Shown piece by piece: positions 13,201 through 25,600 of a DNA stretch of 64,000 nucleotides. Position numbers and translations under genes: made by a program. The notes beneath the pieces are model-generated. The model was not told the DNA's origin and ran no database searches. It saw only the letters and a program-made list of their open reading frames with translations. Each line of letters starts with the position of its first letter. Position 1 is the stretch's first letter. The DNA is from Oryzias latipes (Eukaryota > Chordata > Actinopteri > Beloniformes > Adrianichthyidae): the NCBI RefSeq assembly GCF_002234675.1, contig NC_019869.2, positions 26,829,823-26,893,822 on the forward strand, written 5' to 3'.

Positions 13201-16200
13201 ATCTATTTGCCATCTGCATCAGTGGATCAGAAGTCATTTTTGGTTCCACACACAAGGACCGGAGCCAAATTTAGAGACAGGCAGCAGAGCTAAAGCATCT
13301 TCTTGAAGCTACGCAGTCTTAAACTGAACAGGTGACGGGTTCGTCAGGACTCAAAAAGACTTCAGTTCCTTCCAGTAGTTCATATATTGAGAAAAACTCA
13401 TCCCAAGAAAACGTTGCCCCCAATTATTATCAGTCCAGACTTTATGCTAAAACCTGAGATCTGTTCTTCCTGATGGAAAAGAGGAGTATGGTGGTAGGAT
13501 GAGCCATCAGCCAGAAAGGAGCAGAAAAGTAGAGTGCACTTTGTGAACAGAAGACAAAAGAGACTCTCTGAGTTTGCTTCACGTGTGAAAAAGGCGGAAA
13601 TCCCAGAACAACCGCTGCCTTTAACTCAGCTGTTAATCAGTAGCAAGAACCACAGAGGAGCGTCTTCAGGACAGTGATGGGGTCTTCCCACACACAGTGA
13701 CCACAACGGAGCTGATCTGTGTGTCTGGACCAAACACTGGATCACTCAGGAAACCACCAACTCCTCCAAGTCTCTGCCTTTGTTTCTGTTCAAACCAGGT
13801 TTGAGGTCTGAGGTCTAGAAAGCTCCTCTGGAGATTCCCCTGATGAGGAGAACGGTGAACACGGCAGAGCCTGCATGCTGGTCTCTGTGGATTTGGAGAC
13901 ATTTCTAAATCATCATCATGCTGATGGAGCTGCTAGCATCTTTACTCGCTGTCATGTTCATTATCCCGTTAAACTGTGGAACAAACACAGCCCCCGCTCG
14001 GTGAAGCCCACCCCCTGCAGAGCCGTTCATTGTTTCCAACACAAAAATGTCCTGAAGACATTTGGACTAAAGAGGAAAAGCGCTGCGAGTAGCATGGTTC
14101 CAGTTTGACGTTCGTAAGCAGATTCAGTGCTCATGACCTTAACACCAGCCAGGATTTCTCTAGGAGTTCCAAACAGTCGTCTTCACTGTGAGCCGATCGT
14201 TTTGGATCCTCTCCCCATCTGAAAAACTCCTTCCAGGAGGAACCTCGTACCCTTCAGATGAGTTTTAGCTGAGCTAACTGTTTTAGCTGGTTTGTGTATC
14301 AAAACACAGCTGAGGTTCACGTCATTTGTTCGCCATCCAGCATCTCCCTTCAGGGGATGGCCATAGCCAATCAGCTTCCACTGATCTGCACATGTATGTG
14401 GTTTGGCAGAGATTTTCACCCGAGCCGCAGACCGGATCAGGGAGATCCAGAGTAGGCCCCCTAGTGGCTACATAAACTTGTAAAGAGCTTTTCTACCTTC
14501 CTCGAAGGCCCAAAGCGCTTTCTAGTCTCAGTCTTATTCAGACACTGCACTGAACACTGGCGCCAACATGAAACCACCACAGGGTTCAGCGTCTTGTCCA
14601 AAGACACTTCCACATATGGGCGGGCAAGGCGGGAATCGAACATGCAATCTTCCGATCAGAGGACGACCCCCGGGGACCGTAGTAGCCACAAGGTCTTTCC
14701 CAAGGACCTCACACAGGAGTTGCACCCTGGTTTCCATGTGCCAGTCCGGCTTAACCACCTTTGGAGCTCTTTGGTTGGGGCGGAATACTGAGAATACCCA
14801 AGATGCTCTGCTTCTGTTCCACCACATCCCTGTTCATTAAGGATAGTTTGATTTGAGAAAACCATTTCATATTGGTACAGAGAGAAAATCTGCTCAGTAA
14901 TGTTACAGACCAATGTGACCCCCCCCCCCCTGCTTTTTTAGCAGACTCCTGGTCTGTTTGTGTCATTACAGCTGTGATTTGCATGAATCCAGCATAACGA
15001 GTTTTGTTCTTAAAGCTGTCCTGACACAGACAGATTCATTTACACTAAAATCAACTGCATCCACTGCTGCACACTATGAATATGTATCACAAACAACAAA
15101 TAACTTCTGATTTGAACCATTAGATACTTTGATTAAAACAACCTCCAACATCAGAATAACTACAAGAAGGAAAGAAAGACAACAGACCAAAGTACCTTTA
15201 ATGAGGAGAGCGAACAGAGAATAATACCCAACAGACAATCATCTCCAGTCTAGTGCATATTCTGTATTTGATTACGTTTGTTGGGTGTGATCTCTGAGTC
15301 TGTTGTCTTTCTTTCCTTCTTGTAGTTATTCTGATATTGGAGGTTGTTCAATTGATGTTGGGTTAAAACAACCTTCAACACTTTTACTGTAAGAATGCCA
15401 CAAAATAAACAAAAATTAGTTAAAAGCCTCAAATCAAAATACGTTTCTTTAACTTCTTGCAACAACATTTCAATAATCTTGTCTGAAAACAAAACTATGG
15501 AGCAACAAACTTTTAATAAAACAATCCACTTGCATGTTGTTGGTGACGTCAATTGTGTGCAGTCATCTGGCACTCTGGATGTAAGTGAACCCCGAAAAGA
15601 AGACCTAGACCAGGTTCTGAGTCCAGAGTCCAGAGATACGAGTCAGTGCTGGATCTGTATCTACACTACAGTGCAGTCTTCTACTCCAAGTGGGTCAGCA
15701 TTTGTAGGGAGCTGCTAAGACTTCTGGGAAGCAGAAATGACCTAAACCTGAACCAAGAAACTTGATCTGAGGGAAATGGCAGCTTTCAAAACAACTCAAT
15801 ATTTACTAGAATTAAAATAAAATGCAATATAATCCGACAAGTCCAGACATGTTTGAAATCCATCTGTAGATGCAGGGTGACCAACATCACCACTGACTCC
15901 ACCCATCCTGCTTTCCCTTTGACCTGCTGCCCTCTGGAAGGAGGTACCGGTCCATCAGAACCAGGACCAACAGATTAAGGAACATCTTTTTCCACAGGCA
16001 ATCACTATACGGAATACACACTCTTCCACCAACTACACCCCACTCGGACTTTTTACAAACGCTAAATTACTGTCTACACGTGTGTGCAATAACACACAAT
16101 ATCTATGCTGCACTCATGGCAACTCAACTCATTCCATTCGGTTTTTTCATACGTATTTAATATTTAATTGTTTCTGTACATATTGTACATTTTTGTTTAG

Positions 16201-16732
16201 ACATGTGAGTTACAGTATTTTCATTTTTTCTTCTTTTATTTTATTTTCTTCAGCACTCCAAGGCTGCTGGAATTTCATTGTATATGGCATGTATATGGCA
16301 TAAACAATGACAATAAAAGGATTCTGATTCTGAACCTTCACACACTTCCTGTTAGGGACATGGAAACAACACACCAGAGCTGCTTTTCATCTGATACCCT
16401 AAAAATACAAGACAGGTTCATAGTAGTGCTGCCAGGAGACATCACACACAAACACAGATCCGCGCATGCGCGCGCGGACAGCGTCTGTGACCTGTCTGTT
16501 CTGTGGCAGCAGGTCATGTCAGAGATCATCATCAGAATCTTCACATAAAAAGTTTGGATTTGAACTGAACACAAAGTTCACTTTGAACTTTCCTGTAACA
16601 CAAAATCAAAGTCACAGAAACTCCGCGTTTCCCCGCCGCCTGCTTACTTCTGTGTCTGCCGGAGCTCCACGGCTGTTTGGCCGCACTGGGCCTCCGGGTC
16701 AGAGCTCTGCCCGCCTCCCTCAGGGCGTCCAT
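4088..16732 (-). CDS. ldlrap1: ldlrap1 (ARH), low density lipoprotein receptor adapter protein 1, complete split gene
   Basis: This cytosolic adaptor binds the FxNPxY tail of LDL-family receptors through its PTB domain and links them to clathrin and AP-2 for endocytosis. Seven coding exons, all with canonical splice sites: 16732-16648, 8384-8242, 6797-6685, 6602-6488, 5710-5638, 5044-4955, 4233-4088. They join in phase to 765 nt (254 residues plus stop). The N-terminus MDALREAGRALTR and exon-2 start LPENWTDTRET match the family. The PTB domain fills about residues 40-176 (KVSLKVCPQGIVLYD, ISYCTVDKLHGKVFAYI, LTVAQAFTVAFELWQ). A clathrin-box-like KLLELGD follows at about 211. Human ARH is 308 residues; this model lacks the C-terminal AP-2-binding helix, so a missed or alternative 3' exon is possible. 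Which teleost paralogue this is cannot be decided here. Intron 1 is 8.3 kb and rich in old repeats. Confidence 0.93.
4955..5044 (-). CDS. ldlrap1: ldlrap1 coding exon 6 (Ser-rich linker)
   Basis: This 90-nt exon has acceptor ttcttctcag and donor gcagcag/gtcagg. It encodes a Gly/Ser/Asp linker (KGKGVTSGSAGDTSSSSDR) between the PTB domain and the clathrin-box segment. Phase 1 at both ends fits its neighbours. Confidence 0.8.
5638..5710 (-). CDS. ldlrap1: ldlrap1 coding exon 5 (end of PTB domain)
   Basis: This 73-nt exon has acceptor gtgttgtctgcag and donor gagaag/gtgagc. It encodes AQAVALTVAQAFTVAFELWQ, the C-terminal alpha helix of the PTB domain, nearly identical to the family. Confidence 0.93.
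6488..6602 (-). CDS. ldlrap1: ldlrap1 coding exon 4 (PTB core)
   Basis: This 115-nt exon has acceptor ctgtcacctccag and donor gagag/gtgggt. It encodes ISYCTVDKLHGKVFAYI and LECHAYLCSKRRE, which match ARH closely. Confidence 0.94.
6685..6797 (-). CDS. ldlrap1: ldlrap1 coding exon 3 (PTB core)
   Basis: This 113-nt exon has acceptor attgtccctgacag and donor ctacag/gtatgc. It encodes AKASGKKPQKVSLKVCPQG and the PTNQLLEKVSIYR segment of the PTB domain. Confidence 0.94.
7074..7893 (+). mobile_element. Non-autonomous hAT-type element, copy 1
   Basis: An 820-bp element inside ldlrap1 intron 2. It begins cagtgtttttcaacc and ends with the inverse, and the subterminal cggcacac motif recurs in both orientations. 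It is flanked by an 8-bp target duplication, cattagat/cattagtg, with two mismatches. No transposase frame is present. Two other copies lie at 27697-28543 and, inverted, at 56724-57559. Confidence 0.9.
8242..8384 (-). CDS. ldlrap1: ldlrap1 coding exon 2 (start of PTB domain)
   Basis: This 143-nt exon has acceptor ttcggctccag and donor gctacg/gtcaga. It encodes LPENWTDTRETILEGMTF and the LGMTLVDQPKGEELS segment. The split Lys codon across intron 1 gives the expected RHRKLPENW. Confidence 0.95.
9865..9972 (+). repeat. Old LINE/SINE 3' tail (L2-like)
   Basis: The text gactggcagcctgtacagg ... aggataggctccagcaaccc ... tttagaaaaggaatgga is a diverged copy of the widespread teleost tail normally ending in (atgg)n. 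Similar copies occur near 11190 and 51430. Confidence 0.6.
10266..10487. mobile_element. Short MITE-like element with about 20-bp inverted repeats
   Basis: The left end tgcaaacaaaatgttcagt (about 10266) is the inverse of the right end actgaacattttgtttgca (to 10487). The 222-bp interior is T-rich and has no reading frame. No target duplication is obvious. Confidence 0.55.
10745..10925 (-). mobile_element. Fragment of a Tc1-like transposon
   Basis: Phrases such as cttcttgctgatggttttg, gtctacaatcttctccc and tgtggacaggtgtcttttct match the sequence around the transposase start of fish Tc1 elements; the same region is seen at 29000-29110 in the srfbp1 intron. The ends are not preserved. Confidence 0.5.
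11187..11300 (+). repeat. Old LINE/SINE 3' tail (L2-like), second copy
   Basis: It reads gacagacaggctggcgagg ... gctgggacagtctccggcaac ... agcgggttaaaaaaatggatgg, ending in the characteristic atgg tail. Confidence 0.6.
14470..14720. repeat. Dispersed teleost repeat fragment
   Basis: The stretch around cttgtaaagagcttttctacc, gggttcagcgtcttgtccaaa and gcgggaatcgaacatgcaatc matches a repeat that I remember as common in teleost introns. Its class is not clear to me. Confidence 0.45.
15140..15345. repeat. Inverted repeat with two near-perfect 48-bp arms
   Basis: Arm 15140-15187 (aacctccaacatcagaataa ...) is the inverse of arm 15298-15345 with a single mismatch, around a 110-nt loop. It could be a fold-back MITE or a palindromic duplication; no target duplication was found. 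Confidence 0.8.
15862..16335 (+). mobile_element. 3' end of a non-LTR retrotransposon
   Basis: The stretch ctgccctctggaaggaggta ... tcagaaccaggaccaacag is a diverged LINE C-terminal coding region. It is followed by a T-rich 3' UTR, gctgctggaatttcattgta, and a terminal tail aatgacaataaaaggattctgattctga. The (attctg) tail is typical of fish LINE 3' ends. The 5' part is absent. Confidence 0.6.
16648..16732 (-). CDS. ldlrap1: ldlrap1 coding exon 1 (start codon)
   Basis: The ATG at 16732-16730 opens MDALREAGRALTRRPSAAKQ, matching the ARH N-terminus in length and sequence. The donor is cagaa/gtaagc. The exon and its upstream flank are GC-rich, as expected for a promoter-proximal exon. Confidence 0.95.
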
Positions 16733-16865
16733 GCCGGGGGTTCGAGAGCTGGATCGGGGTCTGCGCCGTGGGGCTTTCCGCAGAGCTGGGGGCGGCTGAT
16801 GAGTGGTGGTGCCTTCCAGAGCAGTCAGGATTCCCGGATTTACGAACTTTTATTCCGACTGGTTG
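16733..16865 (-). promoter_or_regulatory. Likely ldlrap1 promoter and 5' UTR
   Basis: GC-rich DNA directly upstream of the start codon contains a GC-box-like gggggcggc near 16788-16796. No TATA box is visible. The transcription start is not determined. Confidence 0.4.
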
Positions 16866-17047
16866 TCACGTGACGTGTGATGTAAAAATGTAAAAAAAAA
16901 ACAAAAAAAAAACCTCTCTTCTGTGACCCCCCCACTGGAGAATATTTGCCCCAGACATTGAATTAAAAGAAGTTTGGACCTTTTCTGCAAGATATTTGAT
17001 CAGCAAAAACCACTGGATGTTTGGAACTTCTCCACAGATGCTGCCCA

Positions 17048-17350
<303 letters not shown>

Positions 17351-18514
17351 TCACAACCTGCTTCTCATCTATTCTCCAAATGTTGTTTCACCTCCACCTT
17401 GCAGAAAGAAAGTTTCCTCTTTGTGCGACGAAACTTTCCTAAAAACTTTCATGTTTTAAATAAACATAAAATATTTGGTTTCTACAGCTTCTCACAAAAG
17501 AAAAAAAAAGAATGATAGATTCATCTATTAGAAAGAAACGACTCTGTTTATGTGAATTCAGACTTTTTCATTCAGTTAGTCACTGAAACTAAAATCTATG
17601 GAATCAGTGAAATGTTGTCAATGTTGTGTATTAATAATCTATGGAGAGGCGTTTGTGACGCTGCACAGACAAATTTTAACAGCAATAATTCTGTTTTTTA
17701 GCCTCGTTTAGGAGAAAAACAGGTTTTATCATTTAAATGCACATTTACCTCTTAATTCATGTTTGTATAAATGTTACATTTACTAACTAAATATGAAGTT
17801 AACAGCCCAAATCTTTACTTTAAAGTTTAATATTTTTTATAATTATATATTTATAGTTTGTAAACTTAAAATATAATGTTATTGTATGGTAAACTTAAAT
17901 GTTATAAGTTTATAAGAAGATGGCTCCCCACAGTAATTCATGCTTTTTTTCCTGGTTTTGTTTCTGTTATTTAGATTCTAGTCTTATCTTTCTCATCTCC
18001 TCCTGGCAATAATGTTTGATGTTTGAATGTAGGTTTGAACGTTGACAAAAATCAGATGAAAATATTTAGCTTTTAGTCATTGAGATTTCCCTTTCCTTAA
18101 TAATGGTGTCTGCAGGAATATTAAATCCAGTTTTGTTCATATCACAGACGTATCGGCTCATGCAGTCATTGAATGGAGCATGCTTTGGTTAGAAGTCTAA
18201 ATGCTCCGAGTGGCGCCTGAACGCCACATCAGAGAGATCGTCTTGTAATTGGGTGACACAGTCAGCCAAGTGTGAGAACCAGAGGCCCTCTGAGGCGCCC
18301 TCGTGTGGCCGGCTTTGGGAAGGCAAAGAGGCAAACATGAGACCCAACAGCTTCTGAAGCCACCGGCAAAACGTCCTTTAATGGTGAAGATCAAAGGAAA
18401 CGTGGGACACGCCCACCATTACTTCAAGAACACAAAGGTGGTGGGACCATGAGATCAAACAGAAACTTTCCTTCACTTCCTTCTACAGAACCTGGAGAAC
18501 TGAAGTCACAATGA
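17351..18514. other. Intergenic DNA between ldlrap1 and maco1
   Basis: AT-rich, with no recognised exon or named repeat. ATTAAA on the minus strand (18381-18376) is a weak candidate for the maco1 poly(A) signal, which would give a 3' UTR of about 1.1 kb. Confidence 0.35.
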
Positions 18515-18534
18515 CCCCCCCCCCCCCCCCCCCC
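18515..18534. repeat. Poly(C) tract, 20 bp
   Basis: Twenty consecutive C. Other mononucleotide G/C tracts of 18-27 bp occur at 5375-5392, 39927-39953 and 44823-44843. Confidence 0.95.
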
Positions 18535-19459
18535 GTGCCTATGTTCCCAAAACACAACATTCACAAAATCTTTTCTAGAAAAACACAGCAAAACAGGATG
18601 ACAAATATCACCCAAGTGCCACAAATAAATAAGAGTGCAACTGCACAATCAGTCCAGCGGTCATCTCGCCACGGCGAGCAGTGGACCGTGTAAACGTATG
18701 AAGATGCTCCAATGACACGGAAGTGGCACGCCAGCGACATCCACCCCAGGACGGATGGAAACCAACCAGCAGAACGCCTGTGGAGCGGGAGACCGTCAGG
18801 TGAGCTGGGATTTGAACCACATCAGACTACAGTCCTGCAGCTTCACAGGTCTGACTCCACCCTCGTCTAGTAATACTGACACAACGAACACACCAAAGGC
18901 AGGAATGTAAAGAATGAACAGCCAACTGATCCTCCAGCCTTTCATGTAGTTCTGCATCTTAAAAAGTGAAAATGCAAGGCACTGTAAAATCTGGAGACGG
19001 TGGTAACAACCAGTTACATCGACATCAAGAAATCCAGCAGGAAATCTGGCCTTCAGGGTCAATTTGGTCCAATGGTGCTGCAGTATGTAGGCAGTGCCAG
19101 TGTGGCGTTAGCGCTCCTCCCACTTCCTGTGGATGCTGGCGGCCTCCAGCTGGATCTGAGCCTCTGAGGAATGGTTGCTCTCTATCACTTATTGGAGGAA
19201 ACGGGAACTTTTTTACATTCGAGCTGCTCCCAGGGGGCTGTCATTCTCTACTTACGAGGGGTTCACCTCCTCCTCCTCCTCCTCCTGGGAGTCCCTGCAT
19301 TGTGGGAGGGGCTGTAAAAGGAGGCCTGAAGGGACCAATCATTTGGCTGACTCTTCTTTTCGTTTCCAATCCCTTCAAAAGAAACAGTTTTTCTAACAAA
19401 ACTCAGGCCACAGAAAGATCGGGCGGACTGAAGCCCAGCCTCAGGACAGCGCCTGTCGG

Positions 19460-19662
19460 TCACTTCTTGAGGGGCTGGTAGACTGAGGCGTTGGGATCCA
19501 GCGTAGAGGGACTATTGTCCATGAACTTAGAGGAGTAGTGGGGGGTTACGGGGCTGAGGTTGCCCCCGTCTGACGAGTAGGACAGACTGGGCATGACTGC
19601 CATCACCTCTGCGATCTTCTGCTTCAGCTCTGCGATCTCCTGCTCCCTCTGGTGGATCTGAC
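19460..19662 (-). CDS. maco1: maco1 coding exon 11 (C-terminus)
   Basis: Acceptor tgtgtaatgcag. It encodes GQIHQREQEIAELKQKIAEV, then HYSSKFMDNSPSTLDPN and the invariant YQPLKK end before the stop. Confidence 0.96.
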
Positions 19663-22600
19663 CTGCATTACACAGAACCGACAATCATCCTTCTGTTGGA
19701 CTCTCTTTGCAGCATGGGGGGGGCATTACCGCCCCACCAAGTCCTGGACCCAACACCATAATGGGTGTGCAGTCCTGCCCTCCTCACTGATCCAGGTGAC
19801 CATTGCCCTGGATGCAGGGCTAATAATGCCAATGGGGTTCAGAGAGGGGCCTACAGCCTCACCATCCTCTACCTTGTGCTATCTCCAGCTGCCTCTTGGC
19901 GTCTCCCAGTGCAGAGAAGAGGTCCAGTTTGATCCTGGTCTCGGCACTGAGGCTGTTCTCCAGGTGCTGGGTCTTCTCCTGCATGGCTGACAGGGCTGAC
20001 ATCAACACCTCCGTATCCTTTTCATTCTCCTTGCACTTGTGCAGCTCCTTCATGGGGCAGAAATAATTAGATTCCTCTCTGCTCAGAGGGGCGGAGCATC
20101 ATGCACAGACTCACCTGACACCTCCCTTCCAGGTCTCTAATCCGCTCCTCCTTCAGCTTCATGTCCACGCTCAGCTTCTTGCAGTCCGTCTCCAGCTCTC
20201 TGATCCGACTGCGCAGAGGGTCCGTGGACTCCACTCTGAGCAGAGAACACCTTTGTCACCGTCCCATCAGCTGATGAGACCAGCGGTCACCAACAGGACA
20301 AGTGCAGACTGTCACCTGGTAGCAGCAGCCAAAGCCACTGCTCTGGCAGCGGTGGCCTCCTCCATCTTCTTCCTCTTCCTCTCCTCTGTCAGCTGCTTCT
20401 CGGCCAGAGCTCGGGCCTCCTGCTCCACCTTCAGCCTCTTTTCCAGCTGGGAGATGGCCTGCTTGTCCTTCTGCTTGGCCTGGACGGCACCGTGGAGCCT
20501 GCAGTGATGAAAGTCAGGCAAGGAAAAAATCCCTGAACTTTTCTTTGAGCGATATGGCGGGCACAGAGCGAAATTTTGGAAAAATACGTGGTCTTAGATG
20601 CATTCTGGTGCATTCTGGCAGCTAGTTATTCACTTCTTTATCAAGAAACTAAGACTAATTGGAGCATCATGATTTGTCATTCAAACCCCTAGTTTGACTC
20701 TCCATTAAGGACTTGCTGGTCCTAAAAAAGAATTTGGAAAATTGCTCAAAGTAACACAATCCTACAATCTATGCTTTTCCTTAAAGCTGCAAAACATACA
20801 ATTGCTAAAATATAGTAACATCAAAGCCCCAAATGGCAAAAAGAACACCAGTAACTATGATATTCTATGAAAATACCTCAGTTATTTATACATTATTTCT
20901 GCTTTAGAAATGACTGATGTACAACATCCACTTGCACTGTTTTCTCAAACTATAATTACATCAAAATATGGGATCTGCTTTAAACTATAATTCTATAACA
21001 TAATACATCAATTCTTTAACACCAATACTAAGTAATCTGGGAAATATCAAAACAAACATACAAACTAAACTAAACATTGTAAACATTATTTTTTAAGGGA
21101 GTGCGGGTCCAAACCATCAAATACTTATAATTAATGTTAACTATACTGAACTAAATCATGGTAATTAGGAAATACAAATAAATTAGATAAAGAAATGTAT
21201 TCAAAATAAAAACTGAAACTCAAAACTAAAATTGAAATTATTTCAAAATGTGGTTTTGAGATTATTTTACACAAAAAAGTATTTGACCTACACTACCTTA
21301 AAAATCTTTTTTTTCCAGCCAAGACCACTTCAATTTGTTTTTTATCGTCTTCTCACAACTGAGGTCGTGACCACGCTCAATAATGACGATGCCTGCCATT
21401 ATTTTAACACAAATTTGATCGCAAACTCTTCAGATGTGTTTGTGAAAGTTTAGCGTGGGTCCGCCAGTTTTGGTCTCTAGGGAAGCGAGTCACGCTGACC
21501 ACGTGGTGCAGACAGAGCCAATCAGACCCGTCGACGCATCCGAAAGCAACTAAAACGTCCCGTCATTGGTCAATTAGGCCGGGAAGACGAGAGATGGCCA
21601 CGACCATAGAGGAAGCAATCTGCGGAGAAATATAGAAAATAAAGCTAAAATTTGCTGATTTCAGACCATTTTTTAATCCGGAAAGCGATTTGTCCGTAGA
21701 GATCAGGTCTTTATTTCCCGGAAAGTACGTTCGGTTTGCTCAAAAACCCGGATTTCCGGGAATTCCCGGAAGACTTTCATCACTGAGCCTGAAGCACAGA
21801 CGGGGGTGTTCAGCCTTACGTGTCCCCCAAAAGCCTCACTGAGGACAAACACTTGGACCGACTGGAGCAGCGGCAGTGCAAGCTCTCAGCGGGGACACCC
21901 ACTTGTTCTGAAGGAGCTCGTTCTCCTGACGCAGCTGGCCCAGTTCAGAACGGAGGCAGCGGTCCTGGCTGCTCAGAGAGGACAGCTGACTGCGCAGCTC
22001 CGACTCCAGCTGCCGGTTGGCCTGAATATCCGTCTTCAGACGCTTCACGTCCTGCTCCAGCCTTCAAAACAGAAGACAGCGTGACGCAGGAGGGCAGGAG
22101 CATCTGCCCTGGTTTACGTCCGTCACACACAAATCACAGAGGTGCTTGAACTATGTCCCATACCGCACCAGGGCGTCTGGCTTCCCCAGCTGGTTGTTGG
22201 GGATGCAGTTCTCCACTGGATCCCTCTGGCCTTTCCCCGCCCCCTTCTGCTTCTTCTCACTGCGATTGGCTGAGGAGCCTGTGGGGAGGCTGCCGTTTGC
22301 AGAGCTGTGATTCTGTGGAGACGAGTTGCTGCCTCCACTCCCACTGGTGTTTTTGTAGTTCTTCCCCACCACCCCCAATTCGTCTTTCTGAATGGAGTGA
22401 GTGGTGCAGTCCGCGTGGGAGTTTTCTCCTGCCAGCTCGTTGTTCAGCCTCTTTGCCCCCACGTAGTTCTCAATATACTCGGCCTCCTGCAGGCTGGAGT
22501 CCAGTGCATGCAGGATATTGTTGTTATTGATTCCAAGCAGACTCGGTTTTTTGCTGTCTCGCTCCTTGGTGGTACTGTCCTTCCCTTTCTCCCTGTACTC

Positions 22601-25600
22601 CAGTTCTGGGAGCAGGAGGGAAGAGCTTTTCTTTGCAGGCGGTCCTCCGTTCTGGGACACCGCTGTGGGTTCAATCTCTGAGCTCCCTTTGGCTACAGCA
22701 GCTGGATGAAAGCAGTTCAAGGACAATGTCAAACTCAGCTTCATTAGTAAACACAGCAACGCTAACATTTGTTTAGATGAAATATGCTGACTAAGCTTAG
22801 ACAAACAAACATCTATGACCATCTATGGACCCACAGGAACCCACAGAACTTCAAAGCCAAACACATGTTTGAATTCAGAACAGGGTTTCCGGGACTGCAG
22901 GGTTTCTGCAGCCTTCTTTGCCCAGTGGTGCCACCTGCTGTTTGGAATGAGAGCTGCAGAAAGTCCTGAGCACCTTCAGTTGAACAGCAGCATGAAAGGT
23001 CCAGATGTGTTTGTTTGGCTCTCACAAAGTCTTCCAGAGTTCAGAAGGACCGTGGAGGCAGCTGGAACTTTGCTGATTCTGAAGAAGAATGAGTCTGACG
23101 GCACCAAGGAGGGACTATAGAGCAGGTTTACCAGTTCAGCCCATTTAGACTGAAACGGCACCATATATCAGAGATGTTCTGATCATGAATGAGACATGAT
23201 CCAGTGATAAAGACAAAAAGCATCGGGCTTCTGCTGATGGTAACGTTCAATAATAGAAGATTTTAAAATGTCAAAATGTGACTGACATGAAGAAGTGTTG
23301 TTTTTTTGCTGCTTTGATTTATATTGAAAGCAGAATTGATCTGAATCTATCATTTTATGCTTTTCCCAGGGTATTTCTGATCTCATACAGGCTTTTCTGA
23401 TGTGCAGGTCTGGTGATTCTGACTCTGTCTGTATTTCTTACAGTTGTGATTTGGTGGCTTTTGTTTTAGGCCAAAAGTCTTTTATGAAGTTACTAGATGT
23501 GAACTCAAAGCCAGACTCAAACCAAAGTACGCCCACTGCACCACAGTCCAGGGCCTTCAGCAGCCAGCAAATTATATTGATAGGTAAGGTTTACCAAAAA
23601 GGTTTCTTCAATCATCAATTCCATTTGAACTGATAACGATATCAGACTTTAGGTGTGTACAGAGATGTGTTCATGCAAAGTTTAGATAAAGGAAAAAGGA
23701 AGGAGCTTCCCATGCGGCCATGACTGGACTGCAGCTTCTGGACACCTGTGTGTTCCTGCGTCTCACCTTCTTCTGCTTCTCGCTCTTGTCTGTGCAGCAT
23801 CTGCTGCTCCGGCGGTAACGCCTGCTGGAGCAGCTGCATGTAGAAGTCGTTCTCCTTCTGCACTTCCTTCTGTCTGCGCAGCCGCATCTTGTAACTCACG
23901 TAGCTCTTGAAGCCAAATCCCAGAGTCACCACGGGGTAGCCGATGCTGGACGGAGGACAGGCACATTCTGGGGTTTGCTCAGGCAGGAGACTTTTAAACC
24001 AGAACGTGGGACTGAGAGAGCAGAAACGGGGCAGCAATAAACCACATTTACCAGTGAGCAGCGAAGGGTCGACACAGGTCCACGTGAAAATTCTTCAGAT
24101 CTTTAAAGCGGATGGCAGCTTCGATGTAAACAAACAGGATCCACAGGGACACCGTGGGTAAACAGACTCCTCTCTCTACAGGAGAGAAAGACAATCATTC
24201 TTAGCTCACTGTTGAAGAAAGTTGACAAGTTTTGTCTTATTTTCAAGAAAAAGGGTGTTTTAGCTGCCGGAGCAAACCCACAGCTGTGGCTAACCTGTAT
24301 GCCAAACATACTGCACCCAAACGTAGGTGCTAGCAGCAAAAAACAGCCACTGAACGGGGATGAAGAGGAGGCAGATGATGTCTGATGTGAACGCCACACA
24401 CACAAAGAAGACTGAGAAGGCCTAGATGGAGAGGAGAGACAGAGCAGAGGTCAATGGGTCCTTTTCTGAAGGGCCAGGACCATCTTACAGCAGACAGCAG
24501 GACCTCACCAGCCCCTGATATCGAAAGGAGTCGTAGACACTTCGGATGAAGAGCCAGAAGGGCCACAGGTACTCGAACCGGAATTCCAGGACAAAGTCAG
24601 CCAGCAAGACCAAGATCCACACGACCAGGAACTTCAGGTACAGAAACGTACTGGGAAGGAAACACAATCAAACCTTTAAATGAATATTACTGCAACATTG
24701 CTACATCCATTCTGTGATCCACATTTCATTTTTCCGTTTCAAAAAACGGATCTTTACTAAAAAAAGGTTTTTCACTTAGCGTCCAAACTGCTCAAAGCTG
24801 CAACTTTCATTGATAAATAAGGAATTCTTATTGCAAACCTGTCAGTAAATGCTGTGATGTCATATGTTATTTAATTGTTTAGTACGTGTCTGTATGCATT
24901 TTGTATTTTAATGTCATGGCTGAGGGACTATAAAAACTAGCCTTTAGTTAATTCTGTCTTTTTTAACCCGGTCTGACCATGGTCTCCTTTTAGGACAGGG
25001 TTAGATGGAGGAAGCTGATTCGCTGGATGAAAACTAACAGGAAAATTGTTTGTTTCCTGGACAAACTACAGATATTGATCAGCTACTCACAGATGTCACG
25101 AATCAAACTTCAGAACGTAAAACAATATTTTTATCTAACCAAGTCCAAGATTTAATGGAGATCAATGGGAATAGTGGATGATCTGGGTCCTCCTCCTCCT
25201 CTTCCTCGTCCTCCTCCTCCTCGCAGGCTTTGAGCGTTTTTCTGGGAGGTGTTCCACCTGCTCTGATCCAAGGAGGCGTGGAGAAAGCAGGAGCGCTCAC
25301 GTTTGGACGTGCTGGTCAGCCAGAAAAACAAGCCACTCAACAGGCGTTTCAGTGAGGAGCCAGCGCGCCAGACAAAGCCCGGAGCGCGCGGGTCCGCAGC
25401 GCGTGCTCCACTGTCCCCGCCGAGCCGCGAGCGCCTGCTTCGAAACGGAAACCTTTGCGTCTCCGAACCGTTGACGGTGAAGGAGAACTCACACAGTCCA
25501 CACACAATGCGCCGAACCGACGCCTGCGGGCTGTCGGCAGAATTACTCCCCCAAATCAAAGCATCATTAGCGGCGGTTAACGGTCACGGGGCCCGTTATT

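Larger units (their letters stand above)
8385..16647 (-). other. ldlrap1 intron 1, repeat-rich
   Basis: This 8.3-kb intron holds LINE-like 3' tails, a Tc1 remnant, a small MITE, a 48-bp hairpin and a C-tract; these have their own entries. I recognise no other gene within it. The stretches 8.5-9.8 kb and 12.3-14.4 kb show nothing I can name. Confidence 0.7.

Noticed and set aside
22307-22681. 124-codon plus-strand frame opposite maco1 exon 6
   Set aside because: Shadow of the macoilin exon with no independent support.
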